From Byssothecium circinans (lineage: Eukaryota; Ascomycota; Dothideomycetes; Pleosporales; Massarinaceae), in the NCBI GenBank assembly GCA_010015675.1, contig ML976978.1, positions 1,104,267 through 1,168,266 on the forward strand: a stretch of DNA of 64,000 bases, written 5' to 3'. The notes under the pieces were generated by a model that had not been told where the DNA came from, made no database searches, and saw nothing but the letters and a program-made list of their open reading frames with translations. A program made the position numbers and the translations under genes. This document shows positions 44,770 to 55,763 of this stretch, piece by piece. How positions within the stretch are numbered: the stretch's first letter is position 1; the number at the start of each line of letters is the position of its first letter.

Positions 44770-45118
44770 TGGAGGGGCTTGGAAGTGGATTGGGTAAAGA
44801 TTTAACGAGGCTATGAGGATAATGAATGGGACTCTCGTAGTTCTAAAAGGTCTTCATGGATGGCATTAAAGAGGTTGCCATGTACCGGGATGCAGCAAAG
44901 CAATCGACACAGGAAGAATCCAACCAAGCGTCGTCACGTTCCCCATATGTGACATGTGACATACGCGCAAGAAGTGCTTTGGATCCCAATTAACATGACC
45001 TCCCCAGTCGTTATCCTATGACTAAAAGCTGGAAATTAAACATTCCACCATAAACAAGTCCCCCTCCCCAACAATACATCCCAATACATCAAACCCCCCC
45101 TCCTCTCCCTACCAACCC
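44770..45118. other. Intergenic region
   Basis: 349 bp between convergent genes. C-runs (CCCCTCCCC) occur near 45060-45110. Nothing else was seen. Confidence 0.35.
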
Positions 45119-45526
45119 TCAAGTAGCAATGACCACCTTCTCCCCCTCCGTAACCCTCCTAACAAAAACCTGCATCGTCCTCTCCTCCTCCTCCGCTCCC
45201 GCCCCACCCACAACACGCTGACTCCCCACCTCCAAACTCCTCGTCCGCTCCTCCCCCTGCCCCTCCGCCACCGTCGACATCACGGTCCTCGCACAGCTCC
45301 ACTCGCGATAGTCAGCCAGCGCATTCATATGTTGTAGCGCGTGGTCGAGGTTGGCGTAGGCGGCGTGGACCGTGATGTTGTTTTGGAGGGATGGGTACGT
45401 TGCTGAAGTGAGGACGGGGGAGCGGGAAAGGGTGGTTTCGAGGACAAGGTAGAGGATCTTGGGGGGTTTGGTTGGTGGTGGGGCGGCGAAAGGGAATGGA
45501 GGGGCTGGAGTTGGTGCTGAGGCCAT
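45119..45526 (-). CDS. Small hypothetical protein
   Basis: Single exon, 135 residues. A Pro-rich N-terminus (TPAPPFPFAAPPPTKPPK) leads into an ordered core (ILYLVLETTLSRSPVLTSATYPSL, HAAYANLDHALQHMNALADY) and ends with VFVRRVTEGEKVVIAT. The core alternates strands and helices like a small alpha/beta domain. No named family is recognised. It is more convincing than random frames here because the hydrophobic pattern is regular. Confidence 0.5.
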   Translation of the reverse strand: MASAPTPAPPFPFAAPPPTKPPKILYLVLETTLSRSPVLTSATYPSLQNNITVHAAYANLDHALQHMNALADYREWSCARTVMSTVAEGQGEERTRSLEVGSQRVVGGAGAEEEERTMQVFVRRVTEGEKVVIAT

Positions 45527-45749
45527 TGGGATGGAATGTGTTTGGGTGGTGAAAGTATGAGGGGTGTGGGGAAGTTGGGTCTTTGGAAGTGAATCTGGTC
45601 AGGGGAGGATTGGGAGAGAGGGAGGGTTTTGGCTTAATAGGAGAGGGTTATTGAGATTGTTTGTGTGAGCAAGCGTTTGATGGTATCATACTGTCACTTG
45701 CTTGTACCAAACAACAAGCTCTTGTAAATGGTTACTCGTGAGAAAGCAA

Positions 45750-47132
45750 TCAGCAGCCCACCCTACACTCCACCTTCGAAACCTTGTAGACCTTCGCCTC
45801 ATGACTCCTAACTTCCGTCGTAAACGGAATATCATAAGGGCCTCTATCCTGCCCCTTCCACAAATCCCTCAACCTGTACACATCCCACGGTACAGTCAAA
45901 TGCTCGCGCATACTCACCGTGATCATTGCCGGATCACCCCCGCGATTCAACAACGCAATCGCCATACTTTCATCCTGAAGTGCTTTGGCGTAGATTTGCG
46001 TGTTGTTGTCTGGTGAGCTCCACTGCAAGAATAGGGGCGCGCCGAGCGGATCCTGGTTCACAGCGATGATTTCCTTGGCTGAGAGAGTGGCAAGGTTGTA
46101 AGGAGAGAGTTTTGCGACGTTCGCGCCTATGAGGAGGGGGGATGCAGCGAGGGACCATAGGGAAAAGTGTGTGCGGTATTCGATATCGGAGAGACCTGTT
46201 CCAACAAGTTGCTTGCTCTCCCCATCCAGTCCTACGATCAACATGTCGTAGTCGTTCCAGTGTCCCGGGCCAGTGTACTTTGCGACATCGTTTCCCCTAT
46301 CCAACATATCCAAGACATCAAAGTAATATTTCTCGCGATTTCCCTTGTAGTTGAAATCGTCAGAGATATCCTGACCGATGCGCCATTGATTCGCGCCTTC
46401 TTCAGCCGCCCATTCCCATGAATTGGCCCAACCACAATGGCAAGCGTGGAAGACGATGGAGCGGTTTGTCGAAATGAGAGCAGTGCTCATGTCGAGCACG
46501 ACTTGTTGTACTTCGGCTTGTGGGGCGTCGCCGTGCGAGCAACAACTGTCGTATTTCAAGTGGTCAATCCCCCAGCTCGCAAAAAGCTGAGCATCGTCTT
46601 TAGCGTGGCCTTCAGAGCCAGTGTATCCGGCGCATGTATCTTGTCCAGGCCCACTGTAGATGCCGAGCTTGAAGCCTTTGGAATGCGCGTAGTCGGCCAC
46701 TGCTTTGATGCCGTTTGGGAACTTGATGGAATCGACTTCGAGTGGGTGATCGGTGCGCGAGCCTTTGTACTTCTGCCAGCCGTCGTCGATGTTGACGTAG
46801 ATATAACCGGCATCTTTGAGTCCTAGGCGGACCATGTTGTCGATCGTTTCGCGAACGACGGTTTCATTAATGTCAGGACCGTAGTTATTCCAAGATGACC
46901 AGCCCATGGGTGGGGTAAGGGCGAGGTTATTAGTGATGTTGACCGTGCCCCCATAGTGGGTTACATTCCATGGCTCTACTGGGGTTGGGGTTGATGTTGG
47001 TGTCGGCGCTGTTGTGGTGTTGGTCGTTGGGAATAATTGCGCGTATGCGAGAGAGAAAGCGCACGAGGCGACGACAAGCGATTGAGGGAGCATAGTGATC
47101 AGAAGGTTTTCTAGGGAAGGAATTGATGTCAA
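45750..47132 (-). CDS. Secreted alpha-galactosidase, GH27
   Basis: Single exon, 460 residues. A signal peptide (MLPQSLVVASCAFSLAYA) begins at Met14, position 47093, which is the likelier start. A Thr/Pro-rich linker follows. The GH27 barrel contains ALTPPMGWSSWNNYG, YVNIDDGWQ, the catalytic nucleophile Asp in HLKYDSCC (D195) and the acid/base Asp in RIGQDISDD (D255). The beta-sandwich C-domain ends at KVECRVGC. It removes terminal alpha-1,6-galactose from raffinose-type sugars and galactomannan outside the cell. Several N-glycosylation sequons are present. All catalytic landmarks are intact. Confidence 0.95.
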   Translation of the reverse strand: MTSIPSLENLLITMLPQSLVVASCAFSLAYAQLFPTTNTTTAPTPTSTPTPVEPWNVTHYGGTVNITNNLALTPPMGWSSWNNYGPDINETVVRETIDNMVRLGLKDAGYIYVNIDDGWQKYKGSRTDHPLEVDSIKFPNGIKAVADYAHSKGFKLGIYSGPGQDTCAGYTGSEGHAKDDAQLFASWGIDHLKYDSCCSHGDAPQAEVQQVVLDMSTALISTNRSIVFHACHCGWANSWEWAAEEGANQWRIGQDISDDFNYKGNREKYYFDVLDMLDRGNDVAKYTGPGHWNDYDMLIVGLDGESKQLVGTGLSDIEYRTHFSLWSLAASPLLIGANVAKLSPYNLATLSAKEIIAVNQDPLGAPLFLQWSSPDNNTQIYAKALQDESMAIALLNRGGDPAMITVSMREHLTVPWDVYRLRDLWKGQDRGPYDIPFTTEVRSHEAKVYKVSKVECRVGC

Positions 47133-47818
47133 AAGACTCAGTGAAAGACAGTAAAAGGATTTGAACAGCTATTTCAGCAGTCATGGAGGAGGAGGGGGTG
47201 AAGGAGACATTGAGGAAGGTAGTTTTTTGTGGGGCAAGATGCGAGTGAACAATTCCGTACGGACCTCTCCTTGAAGATGCAGGAACAAGTTTAATGAGAT
47301 TTCCCTTACCGTCGTATACGTAGATGAAGTACAGCGGGCGCGTTGCACTGCCTATGAGATGGCAATCTGGAGTCGAAGCTACCCTGTCCTATATGTGCAT
47401 ATTTAGCCGCAAGGGGATATGCATCCTCCATTGGCTAGGATCAGTGCATACATGGCTTAATTGGCAAGAGGATTTCAATTAACTGTACGATAGGAGAAAG
47501 TATTCTTTCCGGTATGTGTATCCCGTTTGAGGTTGCACGATAACGTACACGTCTCCGTATGTGGAAGCTCTTCCGCCGTAGTCGATGGGCAGAGGTAGTG
47601 GTCAATGTCATAATCAAGATAGAGTTTTTGAAGTGAGACGAAAGGTCGAAGGGCGAGGATGGATAGAAGAGTGGAGGAGAAGGCCTTAGTGTCTTAGTCA
47701 TCGCTGGAGAGACGCGTCTGACCAATCGGTAAAACCGCGGCGGACCACAGGCGTGTGAACAGAGTGGTAAGCTCGACGGCCACCATCCACACCTCTCACC
47801 ATACCCCCGCACTTCGCC
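47133..47818. promoter_or_regulatory. Divergent promoter between alpha-galactosidase and CHS5
   Basis: 686 bp, no supported gene. It serves as the upstream region for both genes. No distinct motif was identified beyond AT-leaning and CT-leaning patches. Confidence 0.4.
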
Positions 47819-49074
47819 ATGCTCGTCTCTCTCACGGTCGGTAAGGTCGATGCTGGTGTTGCTGTCTTGCTCACTGAAGACAAGCGCCTTGTAAGTATTC
47901 TTCCTCAATGGCTACCTGTTTGTTGCAGGCGCATTTCTGTCCCTCCTTCACAGCTCACCTTGCGAAGATTGAATTTCCTTCAATCCTGCTGCCTCCCGAC
48001 ATCTCGTCCGGTAGCATCGTCGACATCACCGTTGCAAGGAATCATGCAAAGGAGTCGGAGGCCGCCAACGCCTTCCACGCACTACAATCCACCATCTACC
48101 GCACCTTCGGCCAGCACACACCATCAGCGCCCATTCTCCGATGTCGCAACGCTACCCAGACCTCAGTGGTGCTCGAATGGGATCCAATAGATATAGCGAC
48201 CGCCGAGCTCCGCAGCTTGACGCTGTACCGTAACGGCAACAAGGCAGGCACGATACCCAAGCCCACCGAGGTGCACAGCACCAAGCTGAGCGGTCTGGCC
48301 GTGGACACTGAATACCAGTTCCATCTGGTACTAAGGACGAGCGCGGGCACATACAGCAGCGAGAAGCTCAAGGTGCGGACACACAAGATGACGGATCTCT
48401 CTGGTATCACAATCACACCCGGCCACATGCCTTCAGCTATTCGAGAATCGCTACAAAAGTCTGCGGAACGCATTGGGGCTAAGATTGTAGACACGGTCAG
48501 AATTGACACCACCCACTTTGTGTGCACCGAGGGACGCGGCCCGGCGTGGGAGAAGGCTGTTGAGAACAACATCCCCGTTGTGGTGCCAGACTGGCTCAAG
48601 GGCTGCGAAAGGGATGGCAGGATAGTGGGTGTGAGGGGCTACTATCTTAATGCAGACCCGCGATTACGGCAGATGGGTCCGGGAGCACAGGGTCAACCGC
48701 TGCCGCAGCAACAAGTCACAAGCCCACGAACAGAGGTCACACCACCTACGCCCGACAGACCAACCCGTGAAAAGGAGGAAGAGAATGCAGCCCCACCTCC
48801 ACCGCCGCCCAAAGATCACGAGAGTGAAAAGAGCCGCTCTCCGACCCCGCCCGAGCCCAAGACTCAGACTGAAGAGCAGAAAGTGCGAACCGAGGACCTC
48901 AAGCCCGCAGCTGGGGAGTCAGAAGACGAGAGTGAGGGCGAAGAGGAGGCGTCACAACCCGCAAACGGTGAAGGCAAAGCGGTAGAAGCAGGGTTACCGA
49001 GCAGACAAAAACCACCGCCTGCTTCGGTGGAGGACGATGACGACAAGGGCAAATTCGAGGAGGTTGCCTTCTAG
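47819..49074 (+). CDS. CHS5: Exomer scaffold subunit Chs5 (chitin synthase export)
   Basis: Two exons, 47819-47890 and 47968-49074 (77-nt intron, phase 0), give 392 residues. The joint restores LTEDKRL-IEFPSILLPPDI, the N-terminal Chs5 domain. A fibronectin type III domain (APILRCRNATQTSVVLEWDPI...YQFHLVLRTSAGTYSS) and a BRCT domain (GITITPGHMP...THFVCTEGRGPAWEKAVENNIPVVVPDWLKGC) follow, an order characteristic of Chs5. The C-terminus is a disordered acidic tail. In yeast Chs5 dimers scaffold the exomer coat at the trans-Golgi, which carries chitin synthase III to the surface. It is somewhat shorter than the yeast protein, mostly in the tail. Confidence 0.92.
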
Positions 49075-50000
49075 TCTTCAAATATTGCTTCTATGGAGGG
49101 TGCAGGTTTAGATTCCCCATCGATACATTAGCGCTGGGCGTAGGGTATGTGGCATTAGTGAGAGTATGCTTATGTTTTATAATTCAAGCGAGACCAGCTT
49201 TCAGTTCGGATGGCTACCCACACACTTGCTCTTCTCTATTCTTGTAATTCACACTTTCTCATCAAGCTCCTAACACATAGCCAAGGCTGACGTTTGTTGG
49301 CGTCTTCGCGCGCTTACATCATTCACAGTCGTTTAATCTCACGTCTTGGCCCGCCGCCCCCGTATCATACCTGTGCACGCACTGTACACATACATACGTG
49401 AGCGAGTTCGACAACTTACTTCAGCTGCTTGGCTGTAGGCGCTTTGGAGACGTGCTATTTCGTCCGGAGTCATGCCATTCCTCCAAATAATTGCATGCAG
49501 AGTTGCAAATCAGCTACTCTCCAGTCCTCATCCGCCTGTTTCAAGACTCATGAAGTACGACACGCCCGACTCTCCCACATTCGACTCAAACAGGGCTCCT
49601 CCATATCGTGTATTCTCAACAAGATCACGTACTCGCAAGCAACCTCATGCTCGCTACGTCCTTCAAGGCTGAGCTGGGGCGTAACGAGTCATTCTTAGTT
49701 CCGGGAAACTGGGGACGTGACACGCGAACATGCAGCCCCCAGGATCCCTGGGTTGCATAGATCAAGATGACGGTAATTGTTGTATGCAGCCTTAAGTGAC
49801 ATGTCACAGCGCCATCTGACTGCAGCCTGATGGACGAGGCGACGTATTTGAAGCCCTCTCACCATTGACCTTGGGTTGCAAACCGCCCCGCCTCTCACTC
49901 CATTCCAAAAGTACGTACCCTTGGAAATTACGTCCGATAATATACATCTGAAAATCCTCTATTTCAATATCATCGACTCAATCGAACAGAACGAATCAAA
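49075..50000. other. Intergenic region
   Basis: 926 bp, no supported gene. It holds the CHS5 3' UTR and the promoter of the next gene. The segment from 49900 to the ATG is A-rich. Confidence 0.4.
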
Positions 50001-51463
50001 ATGTCTCGATGGATGACCAGCAGAAGAAGCTCGAGTGTTCCGCCTCCGGAGACCGCATCAGCTTCAACAAACAACTCAGTGCCACTAGAGAATGTATCCT
50101 ACTACCATATGTTCGGCGGCAAGACACCACAAGAATCACGACAAGACTCGTTTCCGCGAACGCCTTCTTCTGTGGAGCCTCCCCGACTTCTAGACTACTT
50201 GACTCCTCAATCTCCTCCCACATATGGTCCTAGCCAGTCTGACCATCGAAGCAAACTTTCATCGATCATGGAAGCGATGAAACCGCAACGCGACACACAA
50301 CAACACTCCACACCAACAAAGGCCTCAGGTTCTACAGCAGCATACAATGACGAGGACGACGTGGATATACATGAACTCGAAGCCCAAGCCGAGATCATCC
50401 CACCTGTTCGGCAAAGTTCAAAGTTTGCACCTCTTTTGATCGACCACGGGATATCTACCGCGCAAGGAGAAGACAAGGTCGCAGCTGATTCATCAGCTTG
50501 GGGATCCGCTCCCGAAGTAATTCCTCCCGTGGACCGACAATCCATGTGCACGCCACCTATTCACGGCAGTTTCGCGTCTCCGCCACCCCAACTCCCACCG
50601 CTCTCTACCCAGACCCCAACAGCAGGCACTTCGCGGATCTCACAAACTCGAGCGACAAGTAGCGCATACGATGTCCACAAGCCCACATGTTCACTCAATC
50701 TAGTATGCTACCGTGGCGGCTCGCAAGGCTGCACACTACGGCAGGTACATGCAATTCTAGCATCGAGATTCGAAGACGAAACAGAGTTTCAGAACGTTAT
50801 GGCGAAGAACAATAAGCTTATCGCTACGGATCGAGAACTGTTCAGGGAACTGAAAAGGCTTTATTGGGGCGAGATGACGGGATTCGTGAGGAAGTGGCTT
50901 TCATTAAAGACTTTGATGGGGCTTCGACTGCTTGAAGTACGTCCCCTCGCCCTCGTTTTATCCACTCCCATCTCTCCATCCTGTTTAACAAACCCTCTCA
51001 CAGTACTCCCCTACCACACGTCCCACCGTCGTTCCCCTCGACGACTTCGTCCTGCAAGAAATGTACTACGTATACCAGAACCCGAAAACCATAACCACAT
51101 CCGCCGACTACATCGAATGGGTATTCCGTCTACGCCGACCCAATAAAAGGCACGCGCTTGAGTTTGTCGAGGGGTGGAATAGCAGGAGGATTATTGTGGC
51201 TGGTACTTTGCCGTGGGTAGTGAGTTGTTTGATTGGAGCTATTTGGAGTTTTCTGGGGGGTGATACGCAGAGTGCGTTTACGGTTGCTGGGTTTATTTTG
51301 AGTAGTGGGACCAGTAAGTTTGTACCTTTTTGTTTGATTAGGGAGTGTGTGGGGGGATGTAAAGGATAGGCTATACTGACGATTTCTTTTAGTTATTTTG
51401 GGTGTTGCGGCAGTTATTAGTGGGATTGAGAGTTCGGGACGGAGTGTCGGGGTTGGGAAGTAA
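50001..51463 (+). CDS. Conserved fungal protein with C-terminal membrane segments
   Basis: Three exons, 50001-50936, 51004-51313 and 51393-51463, give 438 residues. Residues 1 to ~215 are Ser/Pro/Thr-rich and disordered. An ordered domain follows (CYRGGSQGCTLRQVHAILASRFEDETEFQNVMAKN...RELFRELKRLYWGEMTGFVRKWLSLKTLMGLRLLE-YSPTTRPTVVPLDDFVLQEM...DYIEWVFRLRRPNKRHALEFVEGWNSRRI). At the end two hydrophobic helices (TLPWVVSCLIGAIWSFLG and AFTVAGFILSSGTIILGVAAVISG) anchor it in a membrane with little after them. I recognise the RPTVVPLDDFVLQEM/KRHALEFVEGW block as a family conserved in ascomycetes without assigned function. The splice joints agree with it. Confidence 0.75.
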
Positions 51464-52025
51464 GGGTTGATGGAGAGTGTTGGAGATGAGAGTTTCTCAT
51501 TGAGTGTCGATGGAGGATCCCTCATATCAAGCTTGCCCGAGGAAAGTTTACTGTGGTTCAGATGATGGCTCGCATGCGAGAGTGCGGCGGGAAGGCGCAG
51601 AAATGGTGGCTTGGATCACTGATTTACTATTCTCCACTCGACAATACAATCACATACCTCCTGCCGTTGCCATTTAGTCAAAATACGGTACATTCCGATT
51701 AATGTTACACCTCGCCAATCTGGTGTGTTTTAAATACCCGCGCGTGCTAGTAGCTAGCGAAGCGCCAGATGAACAGTTCGAACTGAACGCGGCTGCGCCT
51801 CGTAGGCTGCAGATGCGATGCTTATATTTAGTATGGACGACTCTGGCTCCTCCCTGGATGGTACACTGGGTAAGTCGACTATGAACAGCGAGGGCTATGC
51901 TTGAACTTTGAGGTATGTGAGGCTCTAGCGGGTAGGTGTGCTGTCTGGTAAGACTGTGTGAAATAATGGAGTAAACGACTTCCTAGTAAGAGACTCACTA
52001 CATTGCCACGATATTTATCTTCGTT
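51464..52025. other. Intergenic region
   Basis: 562 bp without a supported gene. Confidence 0.35.
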
Positions 52026-52864
52026 ATGATTCCAGTTCACTCTAATGTTTACTTTCCTCCGCCACCTGGTGCTGCGAATGCAAATACATCGGGCTCGCAA
52101 TTAAGTCATCAACATGCCTACGTCCCACCACCCTCAGATCCACCACAAAGATCTACGATCCAACTGCAGAGTCCTACGCCAGCACGCGTCACGTATCCAA
52201 CTTATTTACCATATGGAAGCGGCGCAGCACAATCTTCCCGCACTCAATCGGGTTCATCGCCTTACTCCAGTGTGCACCAAACTTGGAGTCCAGCTGCGAA
52301 CACTCATCAGCGTCAAATTACATACGTCCAATATCCACTACCTCCACGTTTAATCCTAGCATACCAAGCTCCTCAGTCTCCATCATCTCAACTTATTCAC
52401 TAACCTTCACCTCCTTCCCCACACCGGAACATACACAAACCCACGCCATTCCCCCAATCCCCGCCATCAACAGCCATCGACGCACCACCACCCTTCCGCA
52501 CTGACTTCGCCTGCCTCTCCCTCCACTTTCCAACGGCATCCGCTTCCTCTGCTTCCCACCCTTCATTCTCTTCCTCCTCAACGCAGTAATACACTCCTGC
52601 TGACCCAAAGGCTTCTCCTCCGAAGGAAAAATCTACAACGAAACCTATGAATTCAAGCTTAAGGGAAATCCATGGGGTTTCGAAACCCCCGAGCGCAAGT
52701 TCCTCAAAACACTAATTGGAGACGACGCCGAAGAAGATGAGATTCTCAGTCGAAGAGTCATGTGCAGAATCTTGGAAGCAGTGCATACAGAAGGTTGGGA
52801 CTTGCTGTTGAGTACAAATATTAGTCGGCTACCTTTTGACACCGACATTTTTGCAATTATTTGA
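52026..52864 (+). pseudogene. Decayed Pro/Ser-rich protein with intact-looking C-terminal domain
   Basis: One frame from ATG 52026 encodes a Pro/Ser/Gln-rich region (VYFPPPPGAANANTSG...). It is broken by TAA at 52401-52403 and TAA at 52587-52589 but otherwise continues in the same frame and style to SPPKE at about 52620. There one base is missing (AAGGAAAAATC where AAGGGAAAAATC would continue). The shifted frame reads GKIYNETYEFKLKGNPWG, then DEILSRRVMCRILEAVHTEGWDLLLSTNISR, ending at TGA 52862. This C-terminal block is a fungal domain I have seen behind Pro-rich N-termini. Both stops can be explained by CAA to TAA. It is very probably a dead paralogue. Confidence 0.6.
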
Positions 52865-53189
52865 CCATGAAATCCGTTTGTAAGCGAAGTGGGGGTTTGT
52901 GTGACGTGAAAGTTTCGCACCAAGTGACTATCGAACCAGATCCGGTTACCCACCTCCGACGTCTACCGACATGGAAGAGCTTCGCATAGGATTAGAATAG
53001 CTCAAAAAGAACCATATTCAGGATTTCATGCTTTTGTTTCGCATATGTATCATCGTTTTGGACTTATAGAAGGAGTTGTGGCCATCGCGAGTGGATGGAA
53101 GGCCAGGAGGGCCAGGTTTGTAGCGGTTATTACTAATATCTGCTTGCTTCACACGGGATAAATCCTCTAGGCATGTGCTTTTCACATGC

Positions 53190-53530
53190 TCGCTTAGTTA
53201 AGGTTGCATACTAGGTATAAATTTAAGTTACCTCTTACCTATCTTCCTTCTTCCTTCTTTATCTATACCTTGCATACTTATAGCTTCCCCTTTAATATAA
53301 AGAATCCTTTAGCTATACTTATTTCTTATCTTAAGTATAGCTACTTTATAAACATCTAGCCCCTTTCTCTAGTAACTAAGGAAGAACTCCTAGAGCTTTA
53401 GTAGTAGCTCTATAAGATATCCTATAAACCTAATAATAACATTAAGCTACTTAGGTAGGTAGATTTAGTAATTATATAGTTTTCTAAAGGTAAGAACTCT
53501 TACTACTACTATATAACGTAAACGGTTGTA
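53190..53530. repeat. TA-rich tract with RIP-like composition
   Basis: The stretch from about 53190 to 53525 is dominated by TA, TT and AA steps (CTATA, TTAAGTATAG, CCTATAAACCTAATAATAAC), with few CA or TG dinucleotides, in sharp contrast to both flanks. This is the mark expected of repeat-induced point mutation acting on an old repeat. No coding frame survives and the original element cannot be named. Confidence 0.6.
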
Positions 53531-53923
53531 AGAAGAATAAAGAGCCTTTCACGACGGTGATCGAAAGGCGGCGGGACAATCGAAGATGAACGCAAAGCGT
53601 ATTTCAGTGCCCAAGCACAGCAAATTCCTGCATACTGGTGGCTTCCAGAATGATATTTTAGTTTTGGGCCGAGTCTGCTTACCCCAGTCCTCTACATGTT
53701 TCACGTACCTGGCTTCTGAAAGTTGTACCACCATGCCGAACGGTGAGTGTAGGCGGCTAGCTAGGTGCCGTTTAGGGCTGTGCTACCTAAGCCGAACGTC
53801 AACGGAAGTCGAGTTGAGAATTAGCAACCAAATACGCAGTGGAGCGCGAGGTATCATCACACTCGCCTCTTCTGTTACTCATGAATTGAGGCTCTCTCTT
53901 CCTATTCTCTGCTTCCTAGAAAA

Positions 53924-54850
53924 ATGCCGCAAGCGCTTGCAATGCCATCGGTTGATACAGCCTCCGTCGCTTGGTTGACAGCCTTCTCAATAGGGGTAAT
54001 ACTAATTGTATGATAAGCTCCTACGCTATCCAAAATTGAGCCTAACAATACCCAGTCCTCCACCTTGAATGCGATCTACAATATCTACTTCCACCCTCTC
54101 GCGCATATTCCCGGTCCCAGAAGCTGGGCGGCCTCACGATTACCATTCATACGGGCGTTGCTCAAAGGAACTATCGTACACGACTTTAATAAGCTACATC
54201 AAAAGTATGCGCCTATACTCCGGATTGCTCCGGATGAGGTTACTTTCGCAAAAGTGGAAGCATGGGTGGCCGTTTTCCAGGGTCGCCCGGTCATCAGTAC
54301 GTAAGAGGACGAGACAAACCGTCTCTTTACTTTTCGTACATTTCCACAACTCGCCGACTTGACCGAACTTTAGGCAGCTCCTCAAAGATCCGAGATGGTG
54401 GGCTGCGCAACCCGGGCAGCCCGATTCCATCATCAACGCCATCAACCCGGAAACATACGCCCGCATGCGCAAACTTCCCACCCCCGCATTTACTCTGCAC
54501 GCGCTGCGGACTCAGGAAAAGGTCATACAACGATATATTGGTCTACTAGTTGAGCGGCTACAAGAACGAGTGGAAGATGCCGGGAACGAGAGAGAGGCTG
54601 AACTCGATGTTGTGCCATGGTTACACTACACGACGTTTGGTATCTCCGGAGACCTTGGTTTTGGGGAGTCATTCGACAGCCTTCAAAACTCAAAGTATCA
54701 CCCCTGGATCGCTTTGCTGTTCAACAGTTCGTATTTGCGGCACCGGGATTCAACGCTACACTAATGATGCTGTGCGATCGGCAAACGCGTCTAGCGAGTT
54801 CGGAAACAAGAAATAGGTGCCCAGTCTCGTGGTGGCGTGCTCAGCTCTGA
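53924..54850 (+). pseudogene. Truncated cytochrome P450 (N-terminal half only)
   Basis: Three exons are intact: 53924-54007 (membrane anchor AWLTAFSIGVILI), 54056-54300 (NIYFHPLAHIPGPRSW, HQKYAPILRIAPDEVTF) and from 54374 (RMRKLPTPAFTLHALRTQEKVIQRYIGLLVERL, FGISGDLGFGESFDSL). The introns of 48 and 73 nt have good branch and splice sites. At about 54730 the frame breaks (LLFNS; the alternative frame continues FVFAAPGFNATLMML). No I-helix, ExxR or heme-Cys region follows; that half is gone. The layout fits a class of fungal P450s often found in terpenoid and polyketide clusters. It overlaps no functional gene and cannot make an active enzyme. Confidence 0.8.
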
Positions 54851-54958
54851 CATTGATGCCTTACGGGGGATGTACGCCCTCGCGACTGCCAATTATCTCA
54901 ATATCCACACGTGGATCGTACTTACCTCCTATCAATAAGGAATTCACAGCCTCGTTGA

Positions 54959-55553
54959 TTAATAACCGCAGCCTTGATTTGGAATTAACGTAGGCTCCTT
55001 GGTAAGATGTTGAGATAATTGTGAATCCGGAAGTGGCATATCCCCCTGTAAGGTGACGAGTCCTCCCATCGGGGCTGACAGTTCGACAATTTGGCTACTG
55101 GTCCACACCACACGTTCTAGGAGTGGGAGCAGCATCTGTGTGGGGAAAAAAGGCCTAGACAATTCGTCGCCAGCTGCAGTGCAGCTCATACCCCTACTTC
55201 GACACGCTTCCGAGCAGGGGTTGCGACACGCCTGCGTTGTGCCAAAGAACATGGAGCTTAGATTCCTTCCTCTTGAATCCGTCCACTGAGGCCTTGATAC
55301 TGCTCAGATCATCTAACTCGAGGAACAGGGAATTGAGATTGCCATCCTTATTGACAGCACTCTGGATCTTCCTGATTGCCGCCCATGCTTTCTCCTCAGA
55401 ACGGCCAGCGACGTAGACGTTTCCGATACAGTTTTTAACGAGTTCGTAGCCAACGCCCGACGATCTGCCAGTCACAATCGAGACTTTTCCTTGCGATCGA
55501 AGTCTGCCTCGGTGAAATTCGAAGGAGGGAAGAAGTGCGAAACTTGAACACAC
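54959..55553 (-). pseudogene. Broken short-chain dehydrogenase/reductase
   Basis: The minus-strand frame from 55553 reads GKVSIVTGRSSGVGYELVKN (TGxxxGxG cofactor motif), LFLELDDLSSIKASVDGF and LHVLWHNAGVSQPLLGSVSK, then stops at 55194. A second frame (to 54959) carries the expected continuation FFPTQMLLPLLERVVWTSSQIVELSAPMGG, so a frameshift separates them near 55200. The catalytic YxxxK part is missing or unrecognisable. The N-terminal start is also uncertain. It is a degraded NAD(P)H-dependent oxidoreductase, facing the P450 remnant tail to tail. Confidence 0.75.
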
Positions 55554-55763
55554 ATCGTGTCGTCATTATCTATACAAGATCGAAAAGGGACATCTCAACT
55601 GTTAGATTGTTTTCCATATAGAATAAAAACTGCCTTTACGTAAAGGAGTGGGAGTTTTCGCATTCGTGGAATGTTCAGATATTGATTAGAATGCTACTGG
55701 GTCAAAGTGGGGTATCCGACGTGCGAGATTCAGCTGCGCCGCAAACCCGTCAAATCATTGAAG

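Noticed and set aside
54065..54304. P450 fragment considered as part of a functional gene with the P450 at 58317
   Set aside because: It is 4 kb away, with an opposite-strand SDR and the cyclase in between, and it carries its own anchor. The 58317 gene is complete on its own.
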